A DNA stretch of 64,000 bases from contig NZ_BMUE01000001.1 of NCBI RefSeq assembly GCF_014650035.1, positions 434,001 to 498,000 on the forward strand, in the 5' to 3' direction. Of this stretch, positions 51,108 to 62,253 are shown piece by piece (position 1 is the stretch's first letter; each line of letters begins with the position of its first letter). Source of the DNA: Streptomyces lucensis JCM 4490 (GTDB lineage: Bacteria > Actinomycetota > Actinomycetes > Streptomycetales > Streptomycetaceae). The notes under the pieces are model-generated. The model did no database searches. It worked only from the letters and a program-made list of their open reading frames with translations, and was not told where the DNA came from. The translations under genes and the position numbers were made by a program.

Positions 51108-53531
51108 ATGGGACGAGCGGAAGAGAGACGAGCGCGGCAGCGCGGTGGCCGCCGCGCGGCACCCAGGCGCCGCCGCTCCGCACCCACGGCCGGAAGCGCG
51201 CCCGCGGCGGCCGGCACCGGGACCGCGGCGGCCGGCACCGCGACCGCCAAGGCAGGCTCCGGGGCCGCGGCGGCAGGCGCCAAGCCCCCCAAGGGCCGAA
51301 TACGCCGGCTGTTCACCTGGAAGAAGATCCTCGGCACGTTCTTCGGGACGTGCCTGCTGATCATCGCGGCCTTCATCGGCCTCTACCTGTACGTGGACAT
51401 CCCCGAGGGCAATGTCGCCGCCCTGCGGCAGAGCAACGTCTACAAGTTCAGCGACGGCTCCGTCCTGGCCCGCAGCGGCAAGGTCAACCGTGAGATCGTC
51501 GACCTGTCCAAGGTGCCCCGCAAGGTCCAGCTGACCTTCGTGGCCGCGGAGAACAAGAGCTTCTACCACGACGTCGGCGTCGACTTCAAAGGCACCGCCC
51601 GCGGCCTGATCAACACTTTGTCGGGCAAGGGCAAGCAGGGTGGTTCCACGATCACCCAGCAGTACGTCAAGAACTACTACCTGAACCAGGACCAGACCGT
51701 CACGCGCAAGCTGAGGGAACTGGTCATCGCGCTCAAGGTGGACCGCGAGAAGTCCAAGGACGAGATCCTCGCCGGCTACATCAACACGAGCTACTACGGC
51801 CGCAACGCCTACGGCATCCAGGCCGCCGCCCAGGCCTACTACCACGTCGACGCCGAGCGGCTGAAAGTGGAGCAGGGCGCCTACCTCGCCGCGCTGCTCC
51901 AGGCGCCCAGCCAGTACGACTGGGCGGTCGCCACCCCGACCGGCAAACGGCTGGTCAAGCAGCGCTGGAACTACGTCCTGGACAACATGGTCGAGGAGGG
52001 CTGGCTGTCCAAGGCCAAGCGCGACGGCCTGACCTTCCCCGAGCCGAAGGAGCCCAAGGGCGCCCCGGGCCTCGGCGGCCAGAAGGGCTACCTGGTCGAA
52101 CTCGCCAACCACCAGCTGGAACAGCAGCTGATGAGGCAGGAGGGGCTGACCCAGGCCCAGGCGGAGAACGCGGTCATCGAAAAGGGCTGGACCATCACCC
52201 TCAACATCGACCCCGACAAGCAGGCCGCACTCGAGAGCGCCGTCAAGTCCCAGCTGACCAGCAAGCTCGACAGGAAGAAGCGCAGGGTCGACGGTGACGT
52301 CCAGGCCGGCGCCGTCTCCGTCGACCCCAAGACGGGCAAGATCGTCGCGTTGTACGGCGGCAAGGACTACTACGCCCACTACTACAGCAACGCCACGCGC
52401 ACGGACTACCAGCCCGCCTCGACGTTCAAGCCGGTCATCCTCGCCGCCGCGCTGGAGCAGAACGCCACCACGCAGGACGGCCAGCCGATCACCGCGAACA
52501 CGATCTACGACGGCACCAGCCGCCGCCAGGTCCTCGACCACGGCGCCAAGGTCGGTTTCGCCCCGCCGAACGAGGACAATCGGGACTACGACAAGATCAC
52601 CGTCCAGAAGGCGATGAACGCGTCCGTCAACTCCGTCTTCGCGCAGATGGGCGTGGACGTGGGCATGAGCAAGGTCATGGACACGGCGAAGACGCTCGGC
52701 ATGGACACCAAGGGCATGCAGGCCGTCCCCGCCCAGACGCTGGGCTCGATGGGCGCCAGCCCGCTGGAGATGGCCGGCATCTACGCCACCCTGGACAACC
52801 ACGGCGACAAGGTCACCCCGTCCATCCTGAAGTCGGCCGAGAACAAGACCCGCAGCGTGCCGATCCCGGACGCGGTCGGCGGCTCGGTCATCAGCCGGAC
52901 GACCGCCGACACGGTGACCTCCGTGCTCACCGGTGTGGTCGACGACGGCACGGCCAGCGAATCGGTGGCGAAGAACCCGCTGCGAGGCGGCCGGCAGGTG
53001 GCGGGCAAGACCGGCACCTCCGACTGCAACCGCTCGGCCTGGTTCACCGGTTACACCCCCGACCTGGTCACCTCCGTCGGCCTGTTCGGCGAGGCGCACA
53101 AGTCCGGCGGCACCGGTTGCGAAGGCGTTCCCATCAAGAAGGGCGCCCACGTGTCGCTCACGGGCGCCATGGGCGGCGGCCGGGTCAACGGCGGCGGCCC
53201 CCCGGCGAAGATCTGGGCCGCCTACACCTTCGGCGTGAGCCACAAGACCAAGTTCGACCTGAACGCCACTCAGGGCGCGGCCGTCGAGCCGACCGGGACC
53301 CCGACCGTCAGCCACTCGCCGTCCGAGACGCCGTCGCAGACGCCGAGCAGCGAGCCGCCGACCCCGTCGCAGACACCGTCGAAGACCCCGTCGCAGACCC
53401 CGTCGAAGACGCCGAGCCAGACACCGTCCCAGACGCCGTCGCAGACACCGAGCAGCGAGCCGCCGACGGACCCCGCCACGGAGGACCCGCTCGATCCCGC
53501 ACCCGGCATCGGCCGGCCGCCGCAGGAATGA
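51108..53531 (+). CDS. Class A penicillin-binding protein (transglycosylase-transpeptidase)
   Basis: The protein has 807 residues. A basic Ala-rich cytoplasmic tail and one membrane helix (about residues 75-100) are followed by the GT51 domain (catalytic Glu148 in AAENKSFYHD, later QGGSTITQQYVKN) and the transpeptidase domain: ASTFKPV with Ser438, SVN in NASVNSVF and KTGTS. It polymerises and cross-links peptidoglycan. The C-terminus ends in ~60 residues of PSQTPS/PSKTPS repeats. The gene is divergent from the SPFH operon and ends before a bidirectional terminator. Confidence 0.96.
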   Translation: MGRAEERRARQRGGRRAAPRRRRSAPTAGSAPAAAGTGTAAAGTATAKAGSGAAAAGAKPPKGRIRRLFTWKKILGTFFGTCLLIIAAFIGLYLYVDIPEGNVAALRQSNVYKFSDGSVLARSGKVNREIVDLSKVPRKVQLTFVAAENKSFYHDVGVDFKGTARGLINTLSGKGKQGGSTITQQYVKNYYLNQDQTVTRKLRELVIALKVDREKSKDEILAGYINTSYYGRNAYGIQAAAQAYYHVDAERLKVEQGAYLAALLQAPSQYDWAVATPTGKRLVKQRWNYVLDNMVEEGWLSKAKRDGLTFPEPKEPKGAPGLGGQKGYLVELANHQLEQQLMRQEGLTQAQAENAVIEKGWTITLNIDPDKQAALESAVKSQLTSKLDRKKRRVDGDVQAGAVSVDPKTGKIVALYGGKDYYAHYYSNATRTDYQPASTFKPVILAAALEQNATTQDGQPITANTIYDGTSRRQVLDHGAKVGFAPPNEDNRDYDKITVQKAMNASVNSVFAQMGVDVGMSKVMDTAKTLGMDTKGMQAVPAQTLGSMGASPLEMAGIYATLDNHGDKVTPSILKSAENKTRSVPIPDAVGGSVISRTTADTVTSVLTGVVDDGTASESVAKNPLRGGRQVAGKTGTSDCNRSAWFTGYTPDLVTSVGLFGEAHKSGGTGCEGVPIKKGAHVSLTGAMGGGRVNGGGPPAKIWAAYTFGVSHKTKFDLNATQGAAVEPTGTPTVSHSPSETPSQTPSSEPPTPSQTPSKTPSQTPSKTPSQTPSQTPSQTPSSEPPTDPATEDPLDPAPGIGRPPQE
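53311..53470 (+). repeat. Pro-Ser-Gln-Thr repeats in the penicillin-binding protein tail
   Basis: About ten copies of a 12-bp unit like CCGTCGCAGACG encode PSQT/PSKT/PSET repeats, with two longer PSSEPPT inserts. The period is in frame, so length can vary between strains without a frameshift. Confidence 0.75.
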
Positions 53532-53534
53532 ACA

Positions 53535-53568
53535 CGAAGGGCGCCCGGAGAACCCCGGGCGCCCTTCG
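53535..53568. terminator. Bidirectional terminator
   Basis: CGAAGGGCGCCCGG (53535-53548) and CCGGGCGCCCTTCG (53555-53568) form a perfect 14-bp stem with loop AGAACC between two convergent genes. Confidence 0.88.
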
Positions 53569-53592
53569 GCGTCGTCGGCGCGGCGGCGGGGC

Positions 53593-55701
53593 TCAGCCCC
53601 GGTTCAGCTCGAACCAGACCACCTTGCCGGTGCTCAGCCGGGTCGCACCCCAACGCCGGGCCAGCTTGTTGACCAGGTACAGGCCGCGCCCGCCCTCGTC
53701 CGTGGCCCGGGCCTGCCGCAGCCGCGGCAGCTGCGGCACGTCGTCGCCGACCTCGCAGCGCAGCACGTCCGTACGCAGCAGCCGCAGCGTGACCGGCCGC
53801 GACGCGTACCGGACCGCGTTCGTCACGACCTCGCTGACCAGCAGCTCCACCGAGTCGGTCAGCTCCTCCAGGTCCCAGCGGGCGAGCGCGCGACGGGCCA
53901 GCCGACGGGCCTGGCCGGGAGCCGCGACCTCCGGCTCCAGCGTCCAGTACGCCACGTCGCTCGGCGCGATCCCGTCGAAGCGGGCCGCGAGCAGCGCGAT
54001 GTCGTCGTCCCGGTCGCCCGGGCCGAGCATGTCCAGCACCTCGTCGCACAGCGCTTCCAGCGGCGGCGGATGGTCGGGCCCGGTCAGCTGGGCGGTCGCG
54101 GCGAGCTTCTCGCGCAGCTGCTCTATGCCGGTCCACACGTCCCGCAGCCGGGACTCCACCAGACCGTCGGTGTACAGCAGCAGGGTCGCCCCGGCGGGCG
54201 CGTCCAGCTCGACGGCCTCGAAGTCCACCCCGCCGACCCCGATCGGCGCGCCGGGCGGCACCCGCAGCACCTCGGCCCGCCCGCCCAGGTGCAGCAGCAC
54301 GGGCGGCGGATGGCCGGCGTTGGCGATCGTGATCCGGTGCGTGACCGGGTCGTAGACGGCGTACAGGCAGGTCGCCATGCGGTCGGTGCCGAGCCGCTGC
54401 GCCTGCTCGTCCAGGTGGTGCAGCACCTCCTGCGGGGGCAGGTCGAGCCCGGCCAGCGTCTGCGCGGTGGTCCGCAGCTGGCCCATGATGGCCGCGGAGG
54501 TCATGGAGTGGCCCATCACGTCGCCCACGACCAGCGCGACCCGGCTGCCCGGCAGCGGGATCGCGTCGTACCAGTCGCCGCCGACCCGCGCGGTCTCCGC
54601 GGCCGGCAGGTACCGGGAGGCCAGACGCACCCCGGTCGGACGGGGCAGGGTCTCGGGCAGCATGGTGCGCTGCAGCTCGTCGGCGATGTAGGCCTCACGG
54701 CCGTACAGCACCGCCTTGTCGATGCCGAGCGCGCTGTGCGTGGCCAGCTGCGCGGCCACCAGCAGGTCGTCCGCCTCGAACTTCAGCCGCTCCGGGCGGC
54801 GCAGGAACAGGGCCGCGCCGATCACCCGGCGCCGGCCGCGCAGCGGCGCCAGGATCGCGTGCTGCCCGTCCGGGACGACCACCTCGCCGCCCTCTCCGAG
54901 CAGTTCGGGCAGCGCGGCCCGGGCGGCGGGCGCGTCGGCGAACACCGGCCGCACCCCGCGCAGCACCTCGTTGAGCGCACCGCCGGGCCGCACCTCGCAC
55001 AGCTCGGTCGTCAGCGCGGACAGATCGGTCAGCGCGGCCGGCTCCGGCTCCGGTTCGAAGGCCGACGGCAGCGGCACCCCGTCGGTGTCCCGCTCCTCGG
55101 GTATCCGGTCGGTCCGGCGCAGCCGCAGCACCACCGGTCCGGTGGGCCGCTCGTCGCCGACCGGCAGCGGGTCGCGCAGATAGACCAGGATCGCGTCCGA
55201 GAAGGTCGGCACGGTGGCCCGGCACAGCCCCATCACGATCTCGTCCAGGTCGAGCCCGCGGGCGATCCGCCGGGTGGCCGCGCCGACGAACCGCAGCCGG
55301 TCCCCGTCACGCCGCATCGGCATGGGCCGCCCCGGGGGCAGCCCCCGTCCGGTACGGCGCTCCTGGCCGCCCGTCACCCGGTCCGGTTCCCCGCCGGGCT
55401 GCGGCGGAATCGTCTCCGGTGCGGGACGCGGGCGGTGCGCGCCGGGGTCGGCGGCGGCGGGCTGGGAGTGCTCGGGGCCGTTGACTGGGGGCTCCTTCCC
55501 CTTGCCGTCCTTTCCCTTGCCACGGGGCGTGGCGGTCCCCGGGCCGGACGGCGCGGCGTCGGCCCGGGTCTGCACCGGTAAGGCCGGGCTGCCGGGCGGC
55601 TTCGGGGTACGCAGGAGCGCCCCGCGGGCCTCCGCGGGGTCGGCGCCCGGCTGGGGGCGCTCGAAGGAGGTGGGCTGCTCCGTCACGCGTGTCGCATCCA
55701 T
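53593..55701 (-). CDS. PP2C (SpoIIE-type) phosphatase with GAF and ATPase domains
   Basis: The protein has 702 residues. A ~135-residue Pro/Gly-rich N-terminus precedes a GAF-like domain (about 140-345), a PP2C/SpoIIE phosphatase (GGDWYDAIPL, GDVMGHS, YTDGLVE, GPGDRDDDIALL) and an HATPase anti-sigma-kinase-like domain (LLVSEVVTNAVRYA, DEGGRGLYLVN). Such proteins act in partner-switching control of sigma factors, dephosphorylating anti-anti-sigma factors. No sigma or anti-sigma gene lies nearby. The 281 bp upstream (55702-55982) have no gene. Confidence 0.93.
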   Translation of the reverse strand: MDATRVTEQPTSFERPQPGADPAEARGALLRTPKPPGSPALPVQTRADAAPSGPGTATPRGKGKDGKGKEPPVNGPEHSQPAAADPGAHRPRPAPETIPPQPGGEPDRVTGGQERRTGRGLPPGRPMPMRRDGDRLRFVGAATRRIARGLDLDEIVMGLCRATVPTFSDAILVYLRDPLPVGDERPTGPVVLRLRRTDRIPEERDTDGVPLPSAFEPEPEPAALTDLSALTTELCEVRPGGALNEVLRGVRPVFADAPAARAALPELLGEGGEVVVPDGQHAILAPLRGRRRVIGAALFLRRPERLKFEADDLLVAAQLATHSALGIDKAVLYGREAYIADELQRTMLPETLPRPTGVRLASRYLPAAETARVGGDWYDAIPLPGSRVALVVGDVMGHSMTSAAIMGQLRTTAQTLAGLDLPPQEVLHHLDEQAQRLGTDRMATCLYAVYDPVTHRITIANAGHPPPVLLHLGGRAEVLRVPPGAPIGVGGVDFEAVELDAPAGATLLLYTDGLVESRLRDVWTGIEQLREKLAATAQLTGPDHPPPLEALCDEVLDMLGPGDRDDDIALLAARFDGIAPSDVAYWTLEPEVAAPGQARRLARRALARWDLEELTDSVELLVSEVVTNAVRYASRPVTLRLLRTDVLRCEVGDDVPQLPRLRQARATDEGGRGLYLVNKLARRWGATRLSTGKVVWFELNRG

Positions 55702-55982
55702 CCGTCCGGGGCTGCGCGCCGGGCGCGCAGTCCGTCCCGCAAGAATTCCGATACCCGCAATACGTGCCCCAGGAACGGATTTCCGGCGTGCTCAGAGGTT
55801 GTTGCCGTGCCACCGGCCGGGCCCCGGCAGCCGGCGGTGGTGTTGCCCTGGTACCCCTCGCTCACGTGCTGCCGCCCCTCGGTGACGTTCGGTCAGGCCC
55901 GGCCCATGTTCCGGGAGTTGCGCTTGCGTATTTCCTGCGGAGGACGATCCTACGTTTCCTGCCGGGGGGCGCATCAAGGGTC

Positions 55983-56672
55983 TCATGAGGACACGTGCGC
56001 GGGCGTACGGCCCCAGTCCTCGGGCAGCGACGGAACCGTCCAGGACGGATCCGGGCGCCAGTGCGGCCAGCCGTCCGAGAACGGCTGCCCCCATCCCTCG
56101 ATCACGGCCACCGCCTCCCGCCCCGCCGCACGCACCCGTTCGGCGGTCGCCCCGTCCATCAGCCCGTCCCGCTGGGCCTGCGCGAACTCGTCCTCGTCCC
56201 GCCACTGCCACGTGCGGTCGGGGTCGACGGTGATGTCCAGGAAGTGGTCCACCGAGTCCACCCCGCCCGCCCAGCGCGCCAGCGGCTGTTCCAGATTGAC
56301 GTACCAGTTCTTGAACCGCCAGCCCGGTTCCCAGAACAGCCACACCGACCAGGGCCGGCCGGGCTGGGCGAGCTTCAGCACGCCGGTGCCGAACCACCGG
56401 TCCCGCTGGACGGTGCGCGCCTTGGTGTAGCGGGTCTCCAGCGGTTCCACGTGCACCGGCCTGCCGTCGGCGAGGACCGGCCGCACACACTCGGTGCCGG
56501 GCGCCATCCACACCGCGAGCAGCTCGGCGTCGTCGCGGACGACCGTGACGGGCCGGGCGATGTGGACCTGCTCACCCGCGTTCTCCCGGTAGCGCCAAAG
56601 GATCTGCGCCCCGGGCGTCCAGTACGTGGCAGGTCCCGCTTCCACTCGTGTCACCGCTCCGTCGTCCGCCAT
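55983..56672 (-). CDS. DUF402 (FomD-like) protein
   Basis: The protein has 229 residues. The DUF402 core is visible in ILWRYRENAG, PWSVWLFWEPGWRFKNWYVNLEQP, VDSVDHFLDITVDPDRTW and DEDEFAQAQRDGLM in part. The family includes FomD of fosfomycin biosynthesis and nucleoside-diphosphate hydrolases. No antibiotic cluster is present here, so a housekeeping phosphohydrolase role is more likely. It stands between the PP2C and fumC genes on the same strand. Confidence 0.85.
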   Translation of the reverse strand: MADDGAVTRVEAGPATYWTPGAQILWRYRENAGEQVHIARPVTVVRDDAELLAVWMAPGTECVRPVLADGRPVHVEPLETRYTKARTVQRDRWFGTGVLKLAQPGRPWSVWLFWEPGWRFKNWYVNLEQPLARWAGGVDSVDHFLDITVDPDRTWQWRDEDEFAQAQRDGLMDGATAERVRAAGREAVAVIEGWGQPFSDGWPHWRPDPSWTVPSLPEDWGRTPAHVSS

Positions 56673-56756
56673 GCGCAGATTTTAGGTGTCACAGGCATAC
56701 GACGCTGCGGCGCCCGTCACGGTTGTACGACGGTGGCCGGAAACCACCGCCCGCGG

Positions 56757-58145
<1,389 letters not shown>

Positions 58146-58235
58146 ACCGGCTACAGCGATCGAGAACGCCCCGATGTTCCGGGCGGTGACCCACTCGGCC
58201 CACTCACCCGGCCACCTCCTGCCATGCTGGGCCGT

Positions 58236-58943
58236 ATGAAGATCGCCACGGCCCAGCTCACCTGCGTCCCGGCCGACATACCCGCCAACGTCCGGCGGAT
58301 GGCCGCCCTCGCCCGCGAGGCGCGTGCGCAGGGCGCCGAGCTGGTGGTGTTCCCCGAGCTGGCGCCGACCGGGTACGAGCCCGAGGCGCTGAGCGCCGAT
58401 CCCGGCCTGTGGGTCGACGCGGACGATCCGCGCCTGGACGCGCTCCGCGGGAGCGGCATCGCCACCGTCGTCAACTGCGCGGTGGCCACGGGCGGGGAGC
58501 GACCCGCCATCGGGACGCTCGTCCACGGGGCCGGCGGTGAGCTGATCACCACCTACCGCAAGCAGCACCTGTACGACCAGGAGCGGGGCGTGTTCGCGGC
58601 GGGGGAGAGCGACGGGCGCTTCGAGCTCGGCGGCCTGCGTTTCGCCCTGGCGACGTGCTACGACAACCACTTCCCCGAACTGACCCGCCGCGGCGCCGCC
58701 GACGGCTGCCAGGTGCACCTGGCCAGCTCGCTGTACGGCACGGGCGGCGGGGCCGAGGAGCGCGCGAGGGTCTACCCGGGCATCGCGAAGGACGCGAACC
58801 TGTACGTCGTGCTGGCCAACCACGTCGGCCCGGCGGGCGCCTGGACCGGATGCGGCCGTTCCGCGCTGTGGGCTCCGGGCGGCGCCCTCCTGGCGGAGGC
58901 GGACGCCGGCACGGCCATGGTGGTCACCGCCGAGGTCGGATGA
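58236..58943 (+). CDS. Nitrilase-superfamily carbon-nitrogen hydrolase
   Basis: The protein has 235 residues. The catalytic triad is Glu41 ([10 protein letters not shown]), Lys109 (TYRKQHLY) and Cys141 ([10 protein letters not shown]). This small size fits aliphatic amidase or omega-amidase-like members rather than true nitrilases. The ATG at 58236 gives the family N-terminus MKIATAQL; an ATG at 58224 is in frame. No ribosome site is seen, and CATGCT ends seven bases before the start, so the mRNA may be leaderless. It sits between the two fumarase genes; any functional link is unproven. Confidence 0.88.
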   Translation: MKIATAQLTCVPADIPANVRRMAALAREARAQGAELVVFPELAPTGYEPEALSADPGLWVDADDPRLDALRGSGIATVVNCAVATGGERPAIGTLVHGAGGELITTYRKQHLYDQERGVFAAGESDGRFELGGLRFALATCYDNHFPELTRRGAADGCQVHLASSLYGTGGGAEERARVYPGIAKDANLYVVLANHVGPAGAWTGCGRSALWAPGGALLAEADAGTAMVVTAEVG

Positions 58944-58948
58944 GCCGC

Positions 58949-58999
58949 GCCCGTCCTCTCCGCGGCGCCGGCCGGCCCGTCCGCCGGGTGAGGACGGGC
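58949..58999. terminator. Terminator between convergent genes
   Basis: GCCCGTCCTC (58949-58958) pairs with GAGGACGGGC (58990-58999) around a 31-base GC-rich loop with its own dyads. It separates the convergent nitrilase-family and class I fumarase genes. Confidence 0.6.
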
Positions 59000-59042
59000 C
59001 GCGCGGCAGCGGGGGCGGACCCTCGCCGCCGCGCCCGAGGCA

Positions 59043-60713
59043 CTACGCCAGGCCGGGCCCCCGCACCGGAATCGACGTGAACGTCGGCGCGGGAGCCGGG
59101 TCCTGGAAGAAGTCGTTGCCCTTGTCGTCTACGACGACGAACGCCGGGAAGTCCTCGACCTCGATCTTCCAGACGGCCTCCATGCCCAGCTCCTCGTACT
59201 CCAGGACCTCGACCTTCTTGATGCAGTCCTGGGCGAGGCGGGCGGCGGGGCCGCCGATGGAGCCGAGGTAGAAGCCGCCGTGGGCGGCGCACGCGTCGGT
59301 GACCTGCTTGCTGCGGTTGCCCTTGGCGAGCATCACCTTGGAACCGCCCGCCGCCTGGAACTGCTCGACGTAGGAGTCCATGCGCCCGGCCGTCGTCGGG
59401 CCGAAGGAACCGGAGGCGTAGCCCTCCGGGGTCTTCGCCGGGCCGGCGTAGTACACCGGGTGGTCCTTCAGGTACTGCGGCATCCCCTCGCCCGCGTCCA
59501 GCCGCTCCTTGATCTTGGCGTGCGCGATGTCACGGGCCACGACCAGCGGACCGGTCAGGGAGAGGCGGGTCTTGACCGGGTACCTGGTCAGCTCGGCGAG
59601 GATCGTGTCCATCGGCTGGTTCAGGTCGATCTTCACGACGTCGCCGGCGTCGTCGAGCTGCGCGTCCGTCGTCTCCGGCAGGAACCGCGCCGGGTCCGTC
59701 TCCAGCTGCTCCAGGAAGACGCCCTCGGCCGTGATCTTCGCGACGGCCTGGCGGTCGGCCGAGCAGGAGACCGCGATGGCCACCGGGCAGGAGGCGCCGT
59801 GCCGGGGCAGGCGGACCACGCGGACGTCGTGGCAGAAGTACTTGCCGCCGAACTGCGCGCCGATGCCGATCCTCTGGGTCAGCTCGAAGACCTTCTCCTC
59901 CAGCTCCTGGTCCCGGAAGCCGTGGCCGAGCGGCGAGCCCTCGGTGGGCAGGTTGTCCAGGTAGTGCGCGGAGGCGTACTTGGCGGTCTTCAGGGCGTAC
60001 TCGGCGCTGGTGCCGCCGACGACGATCGCGAGGTGGTACGGCGGGCAGGCGGCCGTGCCGAGCGAACGGATCTTCTCCTCCAGGAACTTCATCATGGAGG
60101 CCTCGTTCAGGACGGCCTTCGTCTCCTGGTAGAGGAAGGACTTGTTGGCGCTGCCGCCGCCCTTCGCCATGAACAGGAACTTGTAGGCACCGCCGTCTGT
60201 CGCGTACAGCTCGATCTGGGCCGGCAGGTTGGAGCCGGTGTTCCGCTCCTCCCACATGGTGAGCGGAGCCATCTGCGAGTAGCGCAGGTTGAGCCTGGTG
60301 TAGGCGTCGTGGATGCCGTGGGAGAGGGCCTTCTCGTCCTCGCCCTCGGTGAGGACGTTCTGCCCGCGCTTGCCCATGACGATCGCCGTGCCGGTGTCCT
60401 GGCACATCGGCAGTACGCCGGCCGCCGCGATGTTGGCGTTCTTCAGCAGGTCCAGGGCGACGAACTTGTCGTTCGCGGACGCCTCCGGGTCGTCGATGAT
60501 CCGGCGGAGCTGGGCGAGGTGGGCCGGGCGCAGGTAGTGCTGGATGTCGTGGACGGCCTCCTCGGCCAGCTTGCGCAGCGCCTCCGGCTCCACCTTGAGG
60601 AACGTCCGCCCGTCGGGCCCCTCGACGGTGGAGACGCCCTCGGACGTCACCAGTCGGTAGGGGGTGGTGTCCTCTCCCTGGGGGAGCAGATCGGTGTACG
60701 CGAACTCAGGCAT
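59043..60713 (-). CDS. Class I ([4Fe-4S]) fumarate hydratase
   Basis: The protein has 556 residues: the alpha region ([18 protein letters not shown] with a cluster cysteine, [13 protein letters not shown] with the second, and [10 protein letters not shown]) and the C-terminal beta region ([44 protein letters not shown]) on one chain, as in FumA/FumB. It catalyses the same hydration as FumC but depends on an oxygen-labile cluster. It is well apart from fumC and has its own upstream region. Confidence 0.95.
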   Translation of the reverse strand: MPEFAYTDLLPQGEDTTPYRLVTSEGVSTVEGPDGRTFLKVEPEALRKLAEEAVHDIQHYLRPAHLAQLRRIIDDPEASANDKFVALDLLKNANIAAAGVLPMCQDTGTAIVMGKRGQNVLTEGEDEKALSHGIHDAYTRLNLRYSQMAPLTMWEERNTGSNLPAQIELYATDGGAYKFLFMAKGGGSANKSFLYQETKAVLNEASMMKFLEEKIRSLGTAACPPYHLAIVVGGTSAEYALKTAKYASAHYLDNLPTEGSPLGHGFRDQELEEKVFELTQRIGIGAQFGGKYFCHDVRVVRLPRHGASCPVAIAVSCSADRQAVAKITAEGVFLEQLETDPARFLPETTDAQLDDAGDVVKIDLNQPMDTILAELTRYPVKTRLSLTGPLVVARDIAHAKIKERLDAGEGMPQYLKDHPVYYAGPAKTPEGYASGSFGPTTAGRMDSYVEQFQAAGGSKVMLAKGNRSKQVTDACAAHGGFYLGSIGGPAARLAQDCIKKVEVLEYEELGMEAVWKIEVEDFPAFVVVDDKGNDFFQDPAPAPTFTSIPVRGPGLA

Positions 60714-60881
60714 CTCAGCCCATTCCTCACTCTGACGGACGGCGGCCCGCCGACGTTGGCGGGCCTCACCAGCCTAGGACCTGCCGCCGGGGCGGAACCT
60801 GTGAGGTAAGGCTCAGTGGATGTGAGGTGGGGCGCAGCGGCCGGCTCACCGGCGGGGACACGCCCGGGCGCACCCCCTAGT

Positions 60882-60907
60882 CGCGATCTATCGCGTTTCG
60901 GTACGCT
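60882..60907 (+). promoter_or_regulatory. Palindromic operator and leaderless promoter of the DUF1707 gene
   Basis: CGCGAT-CT-ATCGCG (60882-60895) is a perfect 6-bp dyad in the -35 region. TACGCT (60902-60907) ends six bases before the GTG at 60914, with no ribosome site, so the message is probably leaderless. A regulator at the dyad would block it directly. Confidence 0.55.
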
Positions 60908-60913
60908 GCCGTC

Positions 60914-61615
60914 GTGGACCTTGAGAAGCCCGCCCCCATCCAGGACGCCTCACCGCGCGTCTCCGAACTGCGTGCCTCGGACGCCGACCGCGACCGGGTC
61001 GCCGACATCCTCCGCGAGGCCCTCGCCGAGGGCCGGCTGACCGCCGACGAGCACGCCGAGCGCGTCGAGGGAGTGCTGCACGCCAAGACCGTGGGTGAGC
61101 TGGAGGTCTTCATCCGGGACCTGCCCGCCGCCCATCGGGCCCCGACCGCCCCCGCCTACACGCCGGTCCCGCCCCGCCCGACGCCCGGCGCGATCCCCGC
61201 CGACGCCGACGCGAACGTGGTGGCCGTCTTCAGCAGCGCCATGCGCAGGGGCCGCTGGCGGGCCGGGCGCAGGCTGGACGCGTACTCGGTCTTCGGCTCC
61301 GTCGAGATCGACCTCAGCGAGGCGATCTTCGAGTACCAGCAGGTGGTGATCAAGGCCGTCTCCGTCTTCGGCGACGTCCAGATACGCGTCCCGGAGAACG
61401 TCTCGCTGCGCGGCACCGGCGGCGGCGTGCTGGGCAACTTCGAGGTGGACACGCTGGATTCGGTGGAGTCCGACGCGCCGGTCATCTACGTCGACGGGTG
61501 GGCCGTGCTCGGCAACATCGAGGCCCGGGCGAAGCGCGGGAAGGTCGTCGCGGACATCCTGGACCGGGCGCAGCGCAAGGTCGACAAGAAGCTGCGCAAA
61601 CACCTCGACCGTTGA
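60914..61615 (+). CDS. DUF1707 protein with LiaF-like C-terminal domain
   Basis: The protein has 233 residues. The N-terminal DUF1707 module reads LRASDADRDRVADILREALAEGRLTADEHAERVEGVLHAKT in part, a short helical region common in actinobacteria. A Pro-rich linker leads to a strand-rich C-terminal domain (SVFGSVEIDLSEAIFE ... VSVFGDVQIRVPENV) like the LiaF/DUF2154 cell-envelope-stress domain. It has no membrane helix. A role in envelope stress signalling is plausible from the domain pair only. Confidence 0.85.
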   Translation: MDLEKPAPIQDASPRVSELRASDADRDRVADILREALAEGRLTADEHAERVEGVLHAKTVGELEVFIRDLPAAHRAPTAPAYTPVPPRPTPGAIPADADANVVAVFSSAMRRGRWRAGRRLDAYSVFGSVEIDLSEAIFEYQQVVIKAVSVFGDVQIRVPENVSLRGTGGGVLGNFEVDTLDSVESDAPVIYVDGWAVLGNIEARAKRGKVVADILDRAQRKVDKKLRKHLDR

Positions 61616-61781
61616 CGCTCGCGAACCCGCGGCCGGGCGGCGCACCGCCCGCCCGGTGCCCAGGGGGCGTGAAAGAGCCGTTGTGCGCCCGCGGTTGGGA
61701 ACGCAGTGCATAGGCGCGCGCACAGCGGGTAGGGCTTGCTGCATCGTCTCTCGCTCGCGAAGCCGTCGTCAGGAGTAGACC

Positions 61782-62156
61782 GTGCTGCAACCGCCGCATT
61801 CATCCCTGCAGGTAGCTGCTGTTCCGGCCCCGCGGGTGCCGGCGCGGGACAGGGATCAGGACGCCCCTTGGCACACCGAGGCGGTGTGCCGGCGTGACGA
61901 GGCGGGCCTCTTCTTCGCGCCGTCGAAGGAGCCGACGGCCGCACGGCTGTCCCGGGAGGAGGCGGCCAAGCGCGTCTGCGCCCGCTGCCCGGTCATGGTC
62001 GAGTGCCGCGAGCACGCCCTCCTGCAGCCCGAGCCCTACGGGGTCTGGGGCGGTCTCACGGCGGCGGAGCGCCGCGTGGTCCTGGCCCGGCGCCGGCGCC
62101 GGGAGATGGAGCTGAAGAAGGCGGCACGGGCGACGGCGAACCGCATAGCCGGCTGA
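61782..62156 (+). CDS. wblI: WhiB-family iron-sulfur regulator
   Basis: The protein has 124 residues. The four cluster cysteines are Cys36 (AVCRRDEAGLFF), Cys66, Cys69 (VCARCP) and Cys75 (VECREH). The GVWGG turn (87-91) and a basic C-terminus complete the family pattern. WhiB-like proteins bind a [4Fe-4S] cluster and partner with sigma factor region 4. By position beside glpX it matches what I remember as wblI of S. coelicolor. GTG follows CAGGAG. Target genes are not evident. Confidence 0.93.
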   Translation: MLQPPHSSLQVAAVPAPRVPARDRDQDAPWHTEAVCRRDEAGLFFAPSKEPTAARLSREEAAKRVCARCPVMVECREHALLQPEPYGVWGGLTAAERRVVLARRRRREMELKKAARATANRIAG

Positions 62157-62253
62157 GTGCCGGACGACAGCTGAAGGACAGGGAGCGCCCCCTCCGCACA
62201 GGGGGCGCTTTCTCACCCGGGGGACGCGGTGCGCGCCCGTCCCGGCAGCGGTG

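Noticed and set aside
55840..55870. SigB-type promoter (GGGTAC) upstream of the PP2C gene
   Set aside because: A GGGTAC is present on the minus strand, but no GNNT element lies 14-16 bp before it.
58146..58823. Upstream extension of fumC to 688 residues
   Set aside because: It is antisense to the nitrilase-family gene; FumC proteins begin close to [15 protein letters not shown].
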